Source: CAZHEV01 sp964531335 [NCBI: uncultured bacterium]
Lineage (GTDB): Bacteria > Eisenbacteria > RBG-16-71-46 > CAZHEV01
Assembly (NCBI GenBank): GCA_964531335.1
Contig: CAZHEV010000002.1
Span: 9,334-73,333, forward strand
Direction: 5' to 3'
DNA: 64,000 nt
In this document: piece after piece, positions 6,252 through 17,911 of the stretch
Position numbering within the stretch: position 1 is the first letter of the stretch
How the letters are laid out: every line of letters starts with the position of its first letter
Notes under the pieces: model-generated
Told to the model about the DNA's origin: nothing
The model's database searches: none
The model's input: only the letters and a program-made list of their open reading frames with translations
Program-made: the position numbers and the translations under genes

Positions 6252-8405
6252 GTGAGCTATTTAGTACTGGCGAGAAAATGGAGACCGCGGACCTTTGACG
6301 AGGTCGTGGGTCAGGACCATGTGACCAAGACCCTGGCCAACGCCATCGTGGCGGGCCGGGTGGCGCATGCCTACCTCTTCACCGGGCCCAGGGGCGTAGG
6401 CAAGACCACCACTGCCAGAATACTTGCGCGATCCCTCAACTGCGAGAAGGGCCCCACGCCTAAGCCCTGCGGGACCTGCGACCTGTGCAGGTCGATCGCC
6501 GCCGGCTCCAGCATGGACGTGCTGGAGATAGACGGAGCCTCAAACCGCGGCATTGACGATGTCAGAGAGCTCAGGGAACAGGTCAGGTACGCCCCCTCCG
6601 AGGGCAGGTACAAGGTCTACATAGTGGACGAGGTCCACATGCTGACGGACCAGGCGTTCAACGCGCTCCTCAAGACCTTGGAGGAGCCTCCCTCGCACGT
6701 GGTCTTCGTATTCGCGACGACCTCGCCTCAGAAGATCCCGGTCACGATTCTCTCCAGGTGCCAGCGCTTCGACTTCAGCCGCATCCCGGCGGCCACGATA
6801 CTCGAGCGCCTGGGCTCCATCGTGCGGGAGGAGAAGTTCGAGATAGACGAGGCGGCGCTGGCTCTTCTTGCGAAGAAAGCTCGCGGCAGCCTCAGGGACG
6901 CGGAGAGCCTCCTCGACCAGGTCACCTCGGCGGTCGAGGGCGCGCTCGACGAGGGCGCGGTGGTAGAGCTTCTCGGTGTAGGCGACAGCGATCTTTTCTT
7001 CAGGATGTGCGATCACATAGCATCGAGCGATTCCTCGGCGGTGCTGGCCGAGATGGACGCGGCGTTCAAGTCCGGCCTCGACGTGGGCGAGTTCATGATC
7101 GGGCTCCGCGACCACCTGCGCTCCTTGTTTCTTCTCTCGGTCGATCCCCGGCTCGAGCACGCGCTCGATGTGCCCTCCTCGGAGGTGCCCAGATACAAGG
7201 AGCAGTCCTCGCGCTTCAAGCAAAGGGAGCTTCTGCGGTTCATGGAGCTGGCATCGCAGGCCTCCTCCGCCATGAGGCGGAGCGAGGACCCCAGGTTTCA
7301 CGCGGAGCTGGCCCTTGCGAGAATGGCGGATATGGGCACCGAAGAGGGGCTGGGCGACCTGCTGCTGAGACTGGAGAAGCTGGAGGGACGGCTGGGCTCC
7401 GCCGTGAAGGCCGGGGCGGCAAAGGCGCAAGGCCCGGAGAAGATCAAGGAAAAAGGGAAACGGAAGGCGAAGGCCGGCGGCGGGGGAAGCTCCGGTGACG
7501 GGCCAAAGGGCGCCGGGGCAGAGGGCTCGACCGCTTCCGCGGAAGCGCAGGTGCGTGCGGAGGCAGCACAAGTTGACGCTGCTACCGCGGAGTCGGCGCA
7601 GGGGGAGACGGCCACCAGGGAGATGCGCGGCGCGGAGGCTGCTGTCGAGCAGGCAGCCACCTCAGAGACCGCCGCCTCGGAGTCGGCCGCCGCTGAACCT
7701 GCCGAGGGGGAGCCTGCCGACGGGGAGACGACCATCGCCGGCGCGGCCATGGTGGATTCGCCCGACGCGGATACCGCTCCGGCCGGTGGGGCGCAGGCGG
7801 CGACGACCACTGAGATGCCCTCGGCGGAGGAACTCGAGGAGAAATGGCGCGAGGTTGTGAGAAAGGTCACCGAGGAGAAAGCCTACCTCGGCAATTTCTT
7901 GACGGTAGCCTCTCCGATCGAGGCCAAAAGCGGCACGCTCGCGCTGGGCTTTCCGGTCGAGTGCGCCTTTCACAGGGACCGTGTGTCGGATAACGCAAAC
8001 AGAAGGCTGATCCAGACCGCGATGCAGGGAGTCTTCGGCAGATTCTTGCAGCTCAAATGCACTACTCTCGAGGGGACCGCGGCTCAGGATCGCGGCGCGG
8101 CCCACGATTCCGGCGCGGCGGCGTATCCGGGGGAAGCGGCTACGGTGCATCCGGGCGCCGCGGGACAGGGCCCGCTCCAAGGCGGCCCGACGGGTTTCGA
8201 CCAGGTGGAAGCCCCAGCCGAGCCCCGTGCGTTCGCGCCGGGCGGAGGCCCGGCGGTCGGGGGTGGCCCGGGCGGCTCCTTCGCCGGGATGTCGGACGGG
8301 CGGGGGGCGCGCGATCCGGTTCAGACCGTCCTGGATGTGTTCGAAGGGGAAATCGTTGAAGAGCCCGGCGCGCGGGCGCGCGGCGGCGATTCGGTTATGT
8401 CTTAA
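6252..8405 (+). CDS. dnaX: DNA polymerase III subunits gamma/tau
   Basis: 717 residues from GTG 6252, which follows GGAGGTGG. Earlier in-frame starts lie inside the SRP RNA and are rejected. The start gives the usual M-S-Y-L-V-L-A-R-K-W-R-P. It is the clamp-loader ATPase: Walker A G-P-R-G-V-G-K51-T-T, zinc-module cysteines C64, C73, C76 and C79, and a D-E-V-H Walker B. After about residue 370 comes a long Ala/Glu/Thr-rich linker (about 400-520). A conserved C-terminal module near 520-600 (E-K-W-R-E-V-V-R-K-V) would be the tau-specific part contacting polymerase. The extreme C-terminus is Gly/Pro-rich and of low complexity. It is followed 28 bases later by ybaB and then recR, the classic dnaX-ybaB-recR order. 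Confidence 0.95.
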   Translation: MSYLVLARKWRPRTFDEVVGQDHVTKTLANAIVAGRVAHAYLFTGPRGVGKTTTARILARSLNCEKGPTPKPCGTCDLCRSIAAGSSMDVLEIDGASNRGIDDVRELREQVRYAPSEGRYKVYIVDEVHMLTDQAFNALLKTLEEPPSHVVFVFATTSPQKIPVTILSRCQRFDFSRIPAATILERLGSIVREEKFEIDEAALALLAKKARGSLRDAESLLDQVTSAVEGALDEGAVVELLGVGDSDLFFRMCDHIASSDSSAVLAEMDAAFKSGLDVGEFMIGLRDHLRSLFLLSVDPRLEHALDVPSSEVPRYKEQSSRFKQRELLRFMELASQASSAMRRSEDPRFHAELALARMADMGTEEGLGDLLLRLEKLEGRLGSAVKAGAAKAQGPEKIKEKGKRKAKAGGGGSSGDGPKGAGAEGSTASAEAQVRAEAAQVDAATAESAQGETATREMRGAEAAVEQAATSETAASESAAAEPAEGEPADGETTIAGAAMVDSPDADTAPAGGAQAATTTEMPSAEELEEKWREVVRKVTEEKAYLGNFLTVASPIEAKSGTLALGFPVECAFHRDRVSDNANRRLIQTAMQGVFGRFLQLKCTTLEGTAAQDRGAAHDSGAAAYPGEAATVHPGAAGQGPLQGGPTGFDQVEAPAEPRAFAPGGGPAVGGGPGGSFAGMSDGRGARDPVQTVLDVFEGEIVEEPGARARGGDSVMS

Positions 8406-8433
8406 AGGATGCAGGAGAGACCAGGGAGCAATC

Positions 8434-8742
8434 ATGCCCGACTTTACGAAAATGCTGAAGCAGGCTCGCAAGCTCCAGACCAAGATGCAGGAGATACAGG
8501 AGGAGTTGGGGCGCAGGGAGGTCGAGGCGAGCTCGGGCGGTGGAATGGTCACCGCCAAGGTAAACGGTAAGAAGGAGCTCGTCTCTTTGAAGATCGACCC
8601 CCAGGTGGCCGGGGAGGACCCGGAGATGCTGGAGGACCTCGTCGTGGCCGCGGTCAACGAGGCGATGAGGCGCATGGACGAGATAGTGAAGGAGGAGATG
8701 GGCAAGGTCACCGGAGGGTTGTCGCTTCCGGGGCTTTTCTAG
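8434..8742 (+). CDS. ybaB: YbaB/EbfC family nucleoid-associated protein
   Basis: 102 residues. The ATG at 8434 follows AGGGAG and gives the standard N-terminus M-P-D-F-T-K-M-L-K-Q-A. The family forms a small tweezer-like dimer that binds DNA. The sequence has the two-helix ends (Q-T-K-M-Q-E-I-Q-E-E-L and E-A-M-R-R-M-D-E-I-V-K-E-E-M-G) around a beta core with V-S-L-K-I-D-P. It ends in the typical G-G-L-S-L-P-G-L-F. Its position between dnaX and recR supports the assignment. Cellular roles are generally given as nucleoid organisation or recombination support. Confidence 0.95.
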   Translation: MPDFTKMLKQARKLQTKMQEIQEELGRREVEASSGGGMVTAKVNGKKELVSLKIDPQVAGEDPEMLEDLVVAAVNEAMRRMDEIVKEEMGKVTGGLSLPGLF

Positions 8743-8785
8743 GGCGCCGGTGGGACGTTACGCGACGACCCGGCGGGGGGAGTAG

Positions 8786-9388
8786 ATGAAGTACAGCAGC
8801 GCTTATATCGAGAAACTGATTGAGGGCTTCGCGGGTTTGCCCGGCATAGGACGCAAGACGGCTCAAAGGCTTACGTTTTACGTCTTGAAGATGTCTCAAG
8901 AGGAGGCCATGGCGCTTTCGGAGGCGATCGCCTCGGTCAAGAGGCACGTCGGATACTGCAAGAGCTGCGGCAACATAAGCGAGGTACAGCCCTGCTACAT
9001 GTGCCGGGACGAGAGAAGGATCAAGGACCAGGTCTGTGTGGTCGAGCAACCCAACGACGTGATCGCGATAGAGAAGACCGGCCAGTACAGGGGGCAGTAC
9101 TTCGTGCTGGGAGGGGCCCTGTCCCCCCAGGAGGGCATAGGGCCGGATGATCTCAGGATCGACGAGCTTGTCGAGAAGGTCGCCAAGAACGGCGTCGCCG
9201 AGGTGATCATAGCTACCAATCCCAACGCGCAGGGCGAGACTACCGCCTTCTACATAGGGGAGGCGTTGAAGGATACGGGCGTGAAGGTGACCCGTATCGC
9301 AAGGGGCGTTCCCATGGGCTCGGACCTGGAGTATTCGGACCAGAGCACGCTGAGCCGCGCTCTCGAGGGAAGAAAGGAAATGCCTTAG
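8786..9388 (+). CDS. recR: Recombination mediator RecR
   Basis: 200 residues, the usual RecR length; ATG preceded by GGGGGAG. The order is helix-hairpin-helix (F-A-G-L-P-G-I-G-R-K-T-A-Q-R), a four-cysteine zinc finger (C58, C61, C70, C73), a Toprim domain (C-V-V-E-Q-P-N-D-V-I-A-I-E) and a C-terminal Walker-B-like segment ending in the typical V-P-M-G-S-D-L-E-Y. RecR works with RecO (and RecF) to load RecA at gaps. It closes the dnaX-ybaB-recR cluster. Confidence 0.97.
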   Translation: MKYSSAYIEKLIEGFAGLPGIGRKTAQRLTFYVLKMSQEEAMALSEAIASVKRHVGYCKSCGNISEVQPCYMCRDERRIKDQVCVVEQPNDVIAIEKTGQYRGQYFVLGGALSPQEGIGPDDLRIDELVEKVAKNGVAEVIIATNPNAQGETTAFYIGEALKDTGVKVTRIARGVPMGSDLEYSDQSTLSRALEGRKEMP

Positions 9389-9568
9389 GGCGTATTTTCT
9401 ATCATCCGACCGGTTTCCCTGGGTTGATCCCGCTTCCGGCCGTCCGCCGGTCATACGGCGCCCGAAAGGAGGTCACGGCGGCCCTGCGGGCATAGGTTCA
9501 GCAGCTCTAGCGGGTGGCGGAGAGAGCCACCGTGGCCTACGTCCCTCCAGAGGAGGTAACTCACATTG

Positions 9569-10045
9569 ATGGGACTTACCTTCAGCCAGCGGTACTCCGA
9601 CGCGGCGAACTCGATTCTCGAGAAGCTCAGATCGACGTCGTACTCGAGAGCCGTCCTTCTGTTGGAGAAAGACGGCGGTATCTCGATGGCAGTGGGCGAC
9701 GCAAGCGATCTGGACCTAACCCCGTTCTCGGTGCTGTCGGCGGCGTGCGTCTCGGCCGGGCAGGAGTTGGCGAGCCTGATCGGCGAGGACGAGTTCCACG
9801 CGATGGTGCATCAGGGCAAGGGGGTGAGCGTCTATCTCGAGACCGTGGACAGCGACTCCATACTGGGGGTGGTTTTCGACAAGAAGACCACGCTCGGTCT
9901 GGTGAAGCTCCGCGTCAGCAAGAGCAAGAAGAAGCTCGCCGGCATTGTCTCGGAAGCTCGCTCCGAAGAGGTCCAGCATTCCTTTGAAAGCGAGGGCTTC
10001 GCCGAGGAGGCGGGCGGCCAGCTCGACGAGCTGTTCGGCGGCTGA
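9569..10045 (+). CDS. mglB: Roadblock/LC7 domain protein, MglB-like
   Basis: 158 residues. AGGAGG at 9551-9556 serves either TTG 9566 or ATG 9569; the ATG is chosen. The sequence has the roadblock pattern: helix 1 (I-L-E-K-L-R-S-T), strand A-V-L-L-L-E-K-D-G-G-I-S-M-A-V-G-D, then a helix A-C-V-S-A-G-Q-E-L-A-S-L-I-G. MglB proteins dimerise and act as GTPase-activating partners of MglA. Here mglA follows 94 bases downstream, which supports the naming. The C-terminal 40 residues are charged and acidic. The pair probably controls polarity, motility or protein localisation; which of these cannot be told from the window. Confidence 0.85.
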   Translation: MGLTFSQRYSDAANSILEKLRSTSYSRAVLLLEKDGGISMAVGDASDLDLTPFSVLSAACVSAGQELASLIGEDEFHAMVHQGKGVSVYLETVDSDSILGVVFDKKTTLGLVKLRVSKSKKKLAGIVSEARSEEVQHSFESEGFAEEAGGQLDELFGG

Positions 10046-10139
10046 TTACCGCGCGGTTGGACACGACAACCTGGAGAACGCCTTACCTTGACATTCAGGA
10101 AGAGCTCTTGCGGCCCTTCGTGAACGGGAACCGGATATT

Positions 10140-10718
10140 GTGCCTTTCATCAGCCCTACTTCGCGCGAGGTGAGCTGCAAGATAGTTTACTGCGGCCCCG
10201 GCCTCGGCGGCAAGACGACCAACCTACTTCAAATCAGGGACAGGATCCCCTCGAAATCCAGGGGCAGGCTGGTGAGCATAGCCACCAGGGGCGACCGGAC
10301 CTTGTTTTTCGATTTCATGCCGATGGAGCTCGGTCGCATAAAGGGCTACACCACGAGGTTCCACCTCTACACCGTACCCGGCCAGGTCCAGTACGAAGCA
10401 AGCAGACGGCTCATACTCCGAGGCGCCGACGGCATAGTCTTCGTCGCCGACTCGCAAGAGGGCCGTCTCGACGCCAACATAGAGAGCCTTCACGAGCTCG
10501 AGAAGGCGCTGGAACAGCAGGGCATGGAGCTGGGCAAGGTCCCTGTCGTGATCCAGTACAACAAGCGGGACCTCGATCGTGTATGCGGGATAGAAAAGCT
10601 CGAAAAGGAGCTTAACCCGCTGAGGTTCCCTCGGTTCGAGGCGGTGGCCATCCGGGGTGAGGGGGTGGTCGATACACTGAAGACCGCCTGCAAGAAAGTC
10701 CTGGACGGTCTTGCCTGA
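10140..10718 (+). CDS. mglA: Ras-like small GTPase MglA
   Basis: 192 residues from GTG 10140, giving the family's standard start M-P-F-I-S-P-T-S-R-E. The GTPase motifs are all present: P-loop G19-P-G-L-G-G-K-T-T-N, the MglA-type switch T78-V-P-G-Q82 (in place of the D-x-x-G-Q of Ras), and the guanine-specificity motif N141-K-R-D144. The lack of the classic Walker-B Asp is normal for MglA. Its partner GAP is the roadblock protein just upstream. The ribosome-binding site is weak, so translation may depend on the upstream gene. The 250 bases downstream (10719-10968) are very GC-rich and hold no convincing gene. Confidence 0.93.
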   Translation: MPFISPTSREVSCKIVYCGPGLGGKTTNLLQIRDRIPSKSRGRLVSIATRGDRTLFFDFMPMELGRIKGYTTRFHLYTVPGQVQYEASRRLILRGADGIVFVADSQEGRLDANIESLHELEKALEQQGMELGKVPVVIQYNKRDLDRVCGIEKLEKELNPLRFPRFEAVAIRGEGVVDTLKTACKKVLDGLA

Positions 10719-10968
10719 CATCGCTCGTGGCGGCGGGGCGGGCTCATCTCCGGGCCGAGAGTGAGCCCTGCCGGGAGCGCGCCGCGGTGCCGGGCCGGCG
10801 CGGCCGTGCCCAGCGGTGCATCGGTGCCCGGGGGGTGCTTCAGCACCGGGCGGGCGCCCGGCATGCGGGCGTATGCGGCCCTGCCGGAGTGCTATAGCGG
10901 TGAGGCGGCGCCCGGCGCCGCGGTGCTTGCCTGGCACGCGGGCGGTAAGAGTCTAACGGGGGTGTGGA

Positions 10969-11439
10969 TTGGACAAAGTCGTATCCAGAAAGGTGGGCCG
11001 GAAGTGGCGGATCGCGGCGACGTTTCTCGGGGTGGGTTACTTCCCGGTGGCCCCCGCGACCGCCTGCGCGCTGGCGGTCACCGCCGTCGTGTGGGTTTCC
11101 GGTATACTGGACAGCATATTCTACGTGCCTCTCGTCCTGGTCGTGATCGCGCTGGGCGTTGCGGCGAGCAGCGTCGCGGAGCGCGAGTTCGGCCACGACG
11201 GCAGTCCCATAGTGATCGACGAGGTCGCCGGGCAGATGATCGCCTTTATCGCGATGCCGCCGACGGCCTCCACTTTCATCGTCGGTTTTTTCCTGTTTCG
11301 ATTCTTCGACATATTGAAGCCCTTTCCGATAAACAGGTCGCAAAGGCTGGTGAGCGGGGTCGGAGTGATGGCTGACGACGTGATGGCCGGCATCTACGCG
11401 AACCTGGCGCTTAGGATCATAATGGGGTTGGCCTCGTGA
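10969..11439 (+). CDS. pgpA: Phosphatidylglycerophosphatase A
   Basis: 156 residues; TTG start at 10969 after GGGGGTG. It is a small integral membrane phosphatase that makes phosphatidylglycerol from its phosphate precursor. The N-terminal G-V-G-Y-F-P-V-A-P-A-T region (usually G-x-G-x-x-P-x-A-P-G-T), the metal-binding V-I-D-E-V-A-G-Q, and the F-R-F-F-D-I-L-K-P-F-P motif are diagnostic for PgpA. Three to four hydrophobic segments are visible. It is placed ahead of cinA, a common neighbourhood. Confidence 0.93.
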   Translation: MDKVVSRKVGRKWRIAATFLGVGYFPVAPATACALAVTAVVWVSGILDSIFYVPLVLVVIALGVAASSVAEREFGHDGSPIVIDEVAGQMIAFIAMPPTASTFIVGFFLFRFFDILKPFPINRSQRLVSGVGVMADDVMAGIYANLALRIIMGLAS

Positions 11440-11536
11440 CGCGGGCCGATAGCCGGCGCGCGCGCTTCGTGAGGCCTTGTAAGAGCCCGCCGGTGACCGC
11501 CCGGGCCGAGACGCGGGGACGAGGGGTGCGGACGCG

Positions 11537-12763
11537 ATGAAGGTCGAAGTCATAACGGTAGGCGATGAGATCCTAAGCGGGCTGATTCTCGATTCCAACT
11601 TCGCGTACCTTTCGAGGGAGCTGACCGAAGCGGGCGCCGAGGTGTGCTGGCACGCCACCGTTCGCGACACGGTCACCGACCTGGTGGAGGCGTGTCGCAC
11701 GGCGCTCGAGCGCGCGGACTTCATCGTGGTCACGGGAGGCCTGGGCTCCACCCCGGACGACATAACCCGAAAGGCGATGGCGCGCGTGCTCGGCAAGGAG
11801 CTTGTGCTCAGCGACAGGGTGCTCAGGGAGCTGAAGGAGAAGATGCGCTCGCTGGGAAGGGATCTGCTCCCGGCGATGGAGTCTCAGGCGCTGATCCCCA
11901 GGGGCGCGTCGGTGGTGTCCAATCCGGTGGGGACCGCCCCGGCCTTCGCGGTCACAAGTGGAAACGTGAGGGTCTGGGTGTTGCCGGGAGTTCCCGTGGA
12001 GCTCGAGGCGATCTCGAGCGCGTATCTCGTTCCCGAGGTGCAGGAGAGCCTGGGGGAGAGCAAGAGCGCAAGCGCCCTTGTTCGCACCATCGGCGTGCCG
12101 GAGACGATCATAGCGCAGCGGATTGCCGAGGCGGACAAGGGGGGTTGCTCCATATCTTATCTGCCCCAGAGGTGCGGGGTGGATATAAGGATCTCGTCGA
12201 AGGGCACCGATCACACCGAGGCCGTGGCCCGCCTGGAGGTCTGCCGCAAGGAGATCCACTCCAGGCTCGGAGACGCGGTCTTCACGGAGGGGACCTCCAC
12301 GCTGGAGCAGGTCGTGCACGGCATCATCCTTGCAAAAGGCATGAAGCTGGCAGTGGCCGAGTCCTGCACGGGCGGGATGCTGAGCTTCATGTTGATGAGC
12401 GAGCCTGGAAGCTCGGCCTATTTCGACAGGGGCCTTGTCACCTACAGCGACCAGGCCAAGGCCGAGGTGCTGGACGTGCCCTCGAGCACGCTCAAATCGG
12501 CCGGGGCGGTGAGCCGTCAGACCGCGGAGGCCATGGCGAAAGGCGCCCTGGAGAGCGCCGGGGCGGACCTCGCGGTCTCGACAACCGGCATCGCGGGGCC
12601 GGAAGGGGAGCGCCCCGGCAAGCCAGTAGGCCTCGTCTACGTCGGTATCGCGACGGCGGACACCTGCAAAGTGAAGGAGTTCAGGCTTATGGGACCGCGG
12701 CAGCAGGTCATCTACCGCACCTGCTGCGCGGCCTTGAACATGATAAGGAAGGAGCTTAGCTGA
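11537..12763 (+). CDS. cinA: CinA, competence/damage-inducible protein with nicotinamide mononucleotide deamidase domain
   Basis: 408 residues, full length for the two-domain form. The N-terminal molybdopterin-binding-like (COG1058) half begins M-K-V-E-V-I-T-V-G-D-E-I-L-S-G and carries V-T-G-G-L-G-S-T-P-D-D. The C-terminal PncC half contains A-V-A-E-S-C-T-G-G, the nucleophile region, and S-T-T-G-I-A-G-P-E-G. The protein recycles NMN and ADP-ribose by-products of NAD use and is often linked with recA, as here. Its stop overlaps the next start by one base (TGATG). Confidence 0.96.
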   Translation: MKVEVITVGDEILSGLILDSNFAYLSRELTEAGAEVCWHATVRDTVTDLVEACRTALERADFIVVTGGLGSTPDDITRKAMARVLGKELVLSDRVLRELKEKMRSLGRDLLPAMESQALIPRGASVVSNPVGTAPAFAVTSGNVRVWVLPGVPVELEAISSAYLVPEVQESLGESKSASALVRTIGVPETIIAQRIAEADKGGCSISYLPQRCGVDIRISSKGTDHTEAVARLEVCRKEIHSRLGDAVFTEGTSTLEQVVHGIILAKGMKLAVAESCTGGMLSFMLMSEPGSSAYFDRGLVTYSDQAKAEVLDVPSSTLKSAGAVSRQTAEAMAKGALESAGADLAVSTTGIAGPEGERPGKPVGLVYVGIATADTCKVKEFRLMGPRQQVIYRTCCAALNMIRKELS

Positions 12764-13368
12764 TGCCCGCGTCCCGGCCCCAGGGGCGCCGATCGAGCGG
12801 CCCGCCCATGGTAAGGACTTTCGTGGCCGTCTTTCCCCCGGAGGAGGTCAGGCTGAGGCTCGGCGAGGAGGTCGCGCGCCTTCGCAGGCAGGCGGGCGAT
12901 GCTAAGTGGGTCGGCCCGGACAACTTCCACTTCACGCTGAGGTTTCTCGGCGGCCTGCCCGAGGAAAAGCTAGACCTGGTAACGCATTGCGTGGCAGAAT
13001 CGATACGTGCGGAGTCCCCTTTCGAGCTCAAGCTGACAGGCCTGGGAGCGTTTCCCAACGCCCGGCGGCCCAGGGTCCTCTGGGTCGGGACGGACGAGGG
13101 AGGCGAAAGACTGAGCCGGGTCGCCAAGCTCGTCGAGTTCGGCCTTCGAGGCGGCAGGTTCGGCAAGGCGGACAAGCGGTTCTCTCCACATCTGACAATC
13201 GCGCGTTGGAGGAGGCCCCAGCGGGGCGATGCCGTCGAAAGGCTCATTGCGGCGAGTCTCATCGAGATAGGTCCGTTCACGGTCGATGCAGTCCGCGTGA
13301 TGGAGAGCAGGCTGAGGCCGGAGGGACCGGAGTACATAGTCAGAGCGGCCTGCGCGCTCGAGGGATGA
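12763..13368 (+). CDS. thpR: RNA 2',3'-cyclic phosphodiesterase (LigT family)
   Basis: 201 residues from ATG 12763, translationally coupled to cinA. A later ATG at 12808 would give M-V-R-T-F-V-A-V-F and is an equally reasonable start. The two catalytic H-x-T-x motifs of the 2H phosphoesterase superfamily are present (H56-F-T58 and H143-L-T145), in the usual contexts F-H-F-T-L-R-F-L-G and S-P-H-L-T-I-A-R. The enzyme opens 2',3'-cyclic phosphate ends on RNA. It lies between cinA and recA. Confidence 0.92.
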   Translation: MPASRPQGRRSSGPPMVRTFVAVFPPEEVRLRLGEEVARLRRQAGDAKWVGPDNFHFTLRFLGGLPEEKLDLVTHCVAESIRAESPFELKLTGLGAFPNARRPRVLWVGTDEGGERLSRVAKLVEFGLRGGRFGKADKRFSPHLTIARWRRPQRGDAVERLIAASLIEIGPFTVDAVRVMESRLRPEGPEYIVRAACALEG

Positions 13369-13479
13369 CGCGGGGGCACGCCGGGGCTATACACCAAGAT
13401 CTGCAGACTGCGGCGTGAAATTGGCCGATTCGCGGGAGAGCTTTTTGTAGCCGGTCGCAGAGAAAGGAGCGATTGCATC

Positions 13480-14538
13480 ATGCCAGGTGCGAGTCCGCCT
13501 AAGGACAAGTCCAAGACCCTCGAGCTCACTCTCTCCCAGATCGAGAAGCAGTTCGGCAGGGGAGCGATAATGAAGCTCGGCGAGCATGAGGCCCTGGTGC
13601 CCGTCGATGGGATCTCCACGGGGTCGCTGACCCTCGATGCGGCCCTGGGTATAGGAGGGGTGCCGCGCGGGCGGGTGATAGAGATCTTCGGCCCCGAGTC
13701 GTCGGGCAAGACCACGCTCACCCTCAGCATAATCGCCAACGCGCAGAGAGCCGGCGGAAACGCCGTCTTCATAGACGCCGAGCACGCCCTCGACGCGGCC
13801 TACGCCCGCCGGATCGGGGTGGACATAGACAACCTTCACGTCGCCCAGCCCGACACGGGCGAGGAGGCCCTGGAGATAGCGGAGCAGCTCGTGCGAAGCG
13901 GCGCGGTGGACGTGGTCGCCGTGGATTCGGTGGCCGCCTTGGTGCCCAGGGCTGAGATCGAGGGCGAGATGGGCGATTCGCACATGGGCCTCCAGGCCCG
14001 GCTGATGTCCCAGGCCCTTCGCAAGCTCGCGGCCGCGATAAGCAAGTCGCGCACGTGCATCATCTTCATAAACCAAATAAGAATGCAGATAGGGGTGATG
14101 TTCGGGAACCCGGAGACCACCACGGGCGGCAGGGCGCTCAAGTTCTACGCGTCCGTCAGGATCGACCTGAGACGAATCGGATCGGTCAAGGACGGAGACA
14201 CGATAGTGGGCAACAGGGTGAAGGCCAAGGTGGTCAAGAACAAGGTCGCACCGCCGTTCAGGCATGCCGAGTTCGATATAATGTACAGCGAGGGGATATC
14301 GCGCGAGGGCGAGCTGGTCGACTCGGCCGTCGACAAGAAGGTGATCCAGAAAAGCGGGGCGTGGTTCTCATACGGCGACACCCGCCTGGGACAGGGCAAG
14401 GAGAACGCGCGGCTGTTCCTCAAGAGCAACCCCGAGCTGCGCGACGAGATAGAAGCGAAGGTCAGGGAGATGCTGGGGGTTCCGGCGCCGGTCGCCGCAA
14501 AACGAGAGACCGTCGTGGCGGGATCGAAGAAGAAGTAG
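13480..14538 (+). CDS. recA: Recombinase RecA
   Basis: 352 residues, standard length; ATG after AAAGGAG. Walker A G71-P-E-S-S-G-K-T-T, Walker B region [12 protein letters not shown], loop L1 [10 protein letters not shown], loop L2 region F-I-N-Q-I-R and [12 protein letters not shown] are all intact. It forms filaments on single-stranded DNA for strand exchange and SOS co-protease activity. No LexA-type operator was recognised in the 111 bases upstream. Its regulator recX follows 9 bases after the stop. Confidence 0.99.
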   Translation: MPGASPPKDKSKTLELTLSQIEKQFGRGAIMKLGEHEALVPVDGISTGSLTLDAALGIGGVPRGRVIEIFGPESSGKTTLTLSIIANAQRAGGNAVFIDAEHALDAAYARRIGVDIDNLHVAQPDTGEEALEIAEQLVRSGAVDVVAVDSVAALVPRAEIEGEMGDSHMGLQARLMSQALRKLAAAISKSRTCIIFINQIRMQIGVMFGNPETTTGGRALKFYASVRIDLRRIGSVKDGDTIVGNRVKAKVVKNKVAPPFRHAEFDIMYSEGISREGELVDSAVDKKVIQKSGAWFSYGDTRLGQGKENARLFLKSNPELRDEIEAKVREMLGVPAPVAAKRETVVAGSKKK

Positions 14539-14547
14539 GGCCGGCCC

Positions 14548-15176
14548 ATGGCTAGAAGGAAACCGGAGGGCGGCGCGCCGCCGGGCGACGAAGCCGGACT
14601 AGATCCACAGGCGGGCCCCGCCCGGAACTCGCGACGGGACAAAGGTGACGATCTTATAGAGGGCATAATCGCAGCCGCCCGTGAAGGGTCCCCGGGCGGC
14701 GCGTCTCTTGAGGACGAGGTATCCGCGGGCGAGCTGGACAGGGCGAAGCAGGCCATGCTCCGGCTTCTATCATCGAGGATGCGAAGCAGATGGGAGCTGC
14801 GCGTCCGCCTGGATCGCCGCTACTCCTCCGAGACGATAGAGGCCGCGATGAACGACCTTGAGAGGGTGGGCCTGGTGGACGATCGAAAGTTCGCCAGGCT
14901 GTTTCTGGAGTCGCGGCTCAGGAGGCGCCCGCGATCGTACAAGGTGCTGCGGCAGGAGCTTCGCTCCAGGGGCGTGCCCGCCGGGGCGATCGAGGAGGCG
15001 GTAGAGGCGCAGCAGCGCGATACGCCCGAGGAGGAGCTGGCCAGGCGCGTGCTGGAGCCCAAGCTCAGGATCTTGAGAGGCGCGCCGATCGAGCAGGCCA
15101 GGGCCAAGGCCGGCCGGTACCTGGCGGGAAAAGGATTCTCGAGATCCATCATAGAGGATCTCTTACAGGATATCTG

Positions 15177-15177
<1 letters not shown>
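14548..15177 (+). CDS. recX: Regulatory protein RecX
   Basis: 209 residues. The recognisable RecX three-helix repeats begin near residue 68: A-M-L-R-L-L-S-S-R-M-R-S-R-W-E-L, then R-V-G-L-V-D-D-R-K-F-A-R-L-F, then S-Y-K-V-L-R-Q-E-L-R-S-R-G-V. The first 60 or so residues are a polar, Gly/Pro-rich extension not usual in the family. RecX binds RecA filaments and modulates them. It is coupled to both neighbours: 9 bases after recA, and its TGA shares a base with the ATG of alaS. Confidence 0.93.
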
Positions 15178-17824
<2,647 letters not shown>

Positions 17825-17843
<19 letters not shown>

Positions 17844-17892
17844 GCGGGCGCAGGCCGGATAGGCGGGCGCCGGCCGGATAGGCGGAGGCCGG
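17825..17892. repeat. 19-bp tandem repeat spanning the alaS stop codon
   Basis: Three consecutive 19-base units (17825-17843, 17844-17862, 17863-17881) share GCGGGCGC, then GGCC, then GATAG. A fourth, partial unit starts at 17882. Each unit ends in TAG; the first TAG is the alaS stop. It fills most of the alaS-rmlA spacer. Confidence 0.85.
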
Positions 17893-17911
17893 GGCGCAGG
17901 AGGTACGGCAT

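Noticed and set aside
7446-7460. Programmed frameshift site for a gamma form of DnaX
   Set aside because: There is a run of five A residues near the linker, but no in-frame X-XXY-YYZ heptamer of the usual kind.
9514-9987. A 157-codon frame overlapping mglB
   Set aside because: It is Arg/Gly-rich, typical of a shadow frame, and lies out of frame with a clear roadblock protein.
10719-10968. Gene between mglA and pgpA
   Set aside because: The region is extremely GC-rich with only shadow-like frames; no RBS plus conserved start was found.
13369-13479. LexA operator upstream of recA
   Set aside because: No CTG-N10-CAG or GAAC-N4-GTTC-type palindrome could be found.
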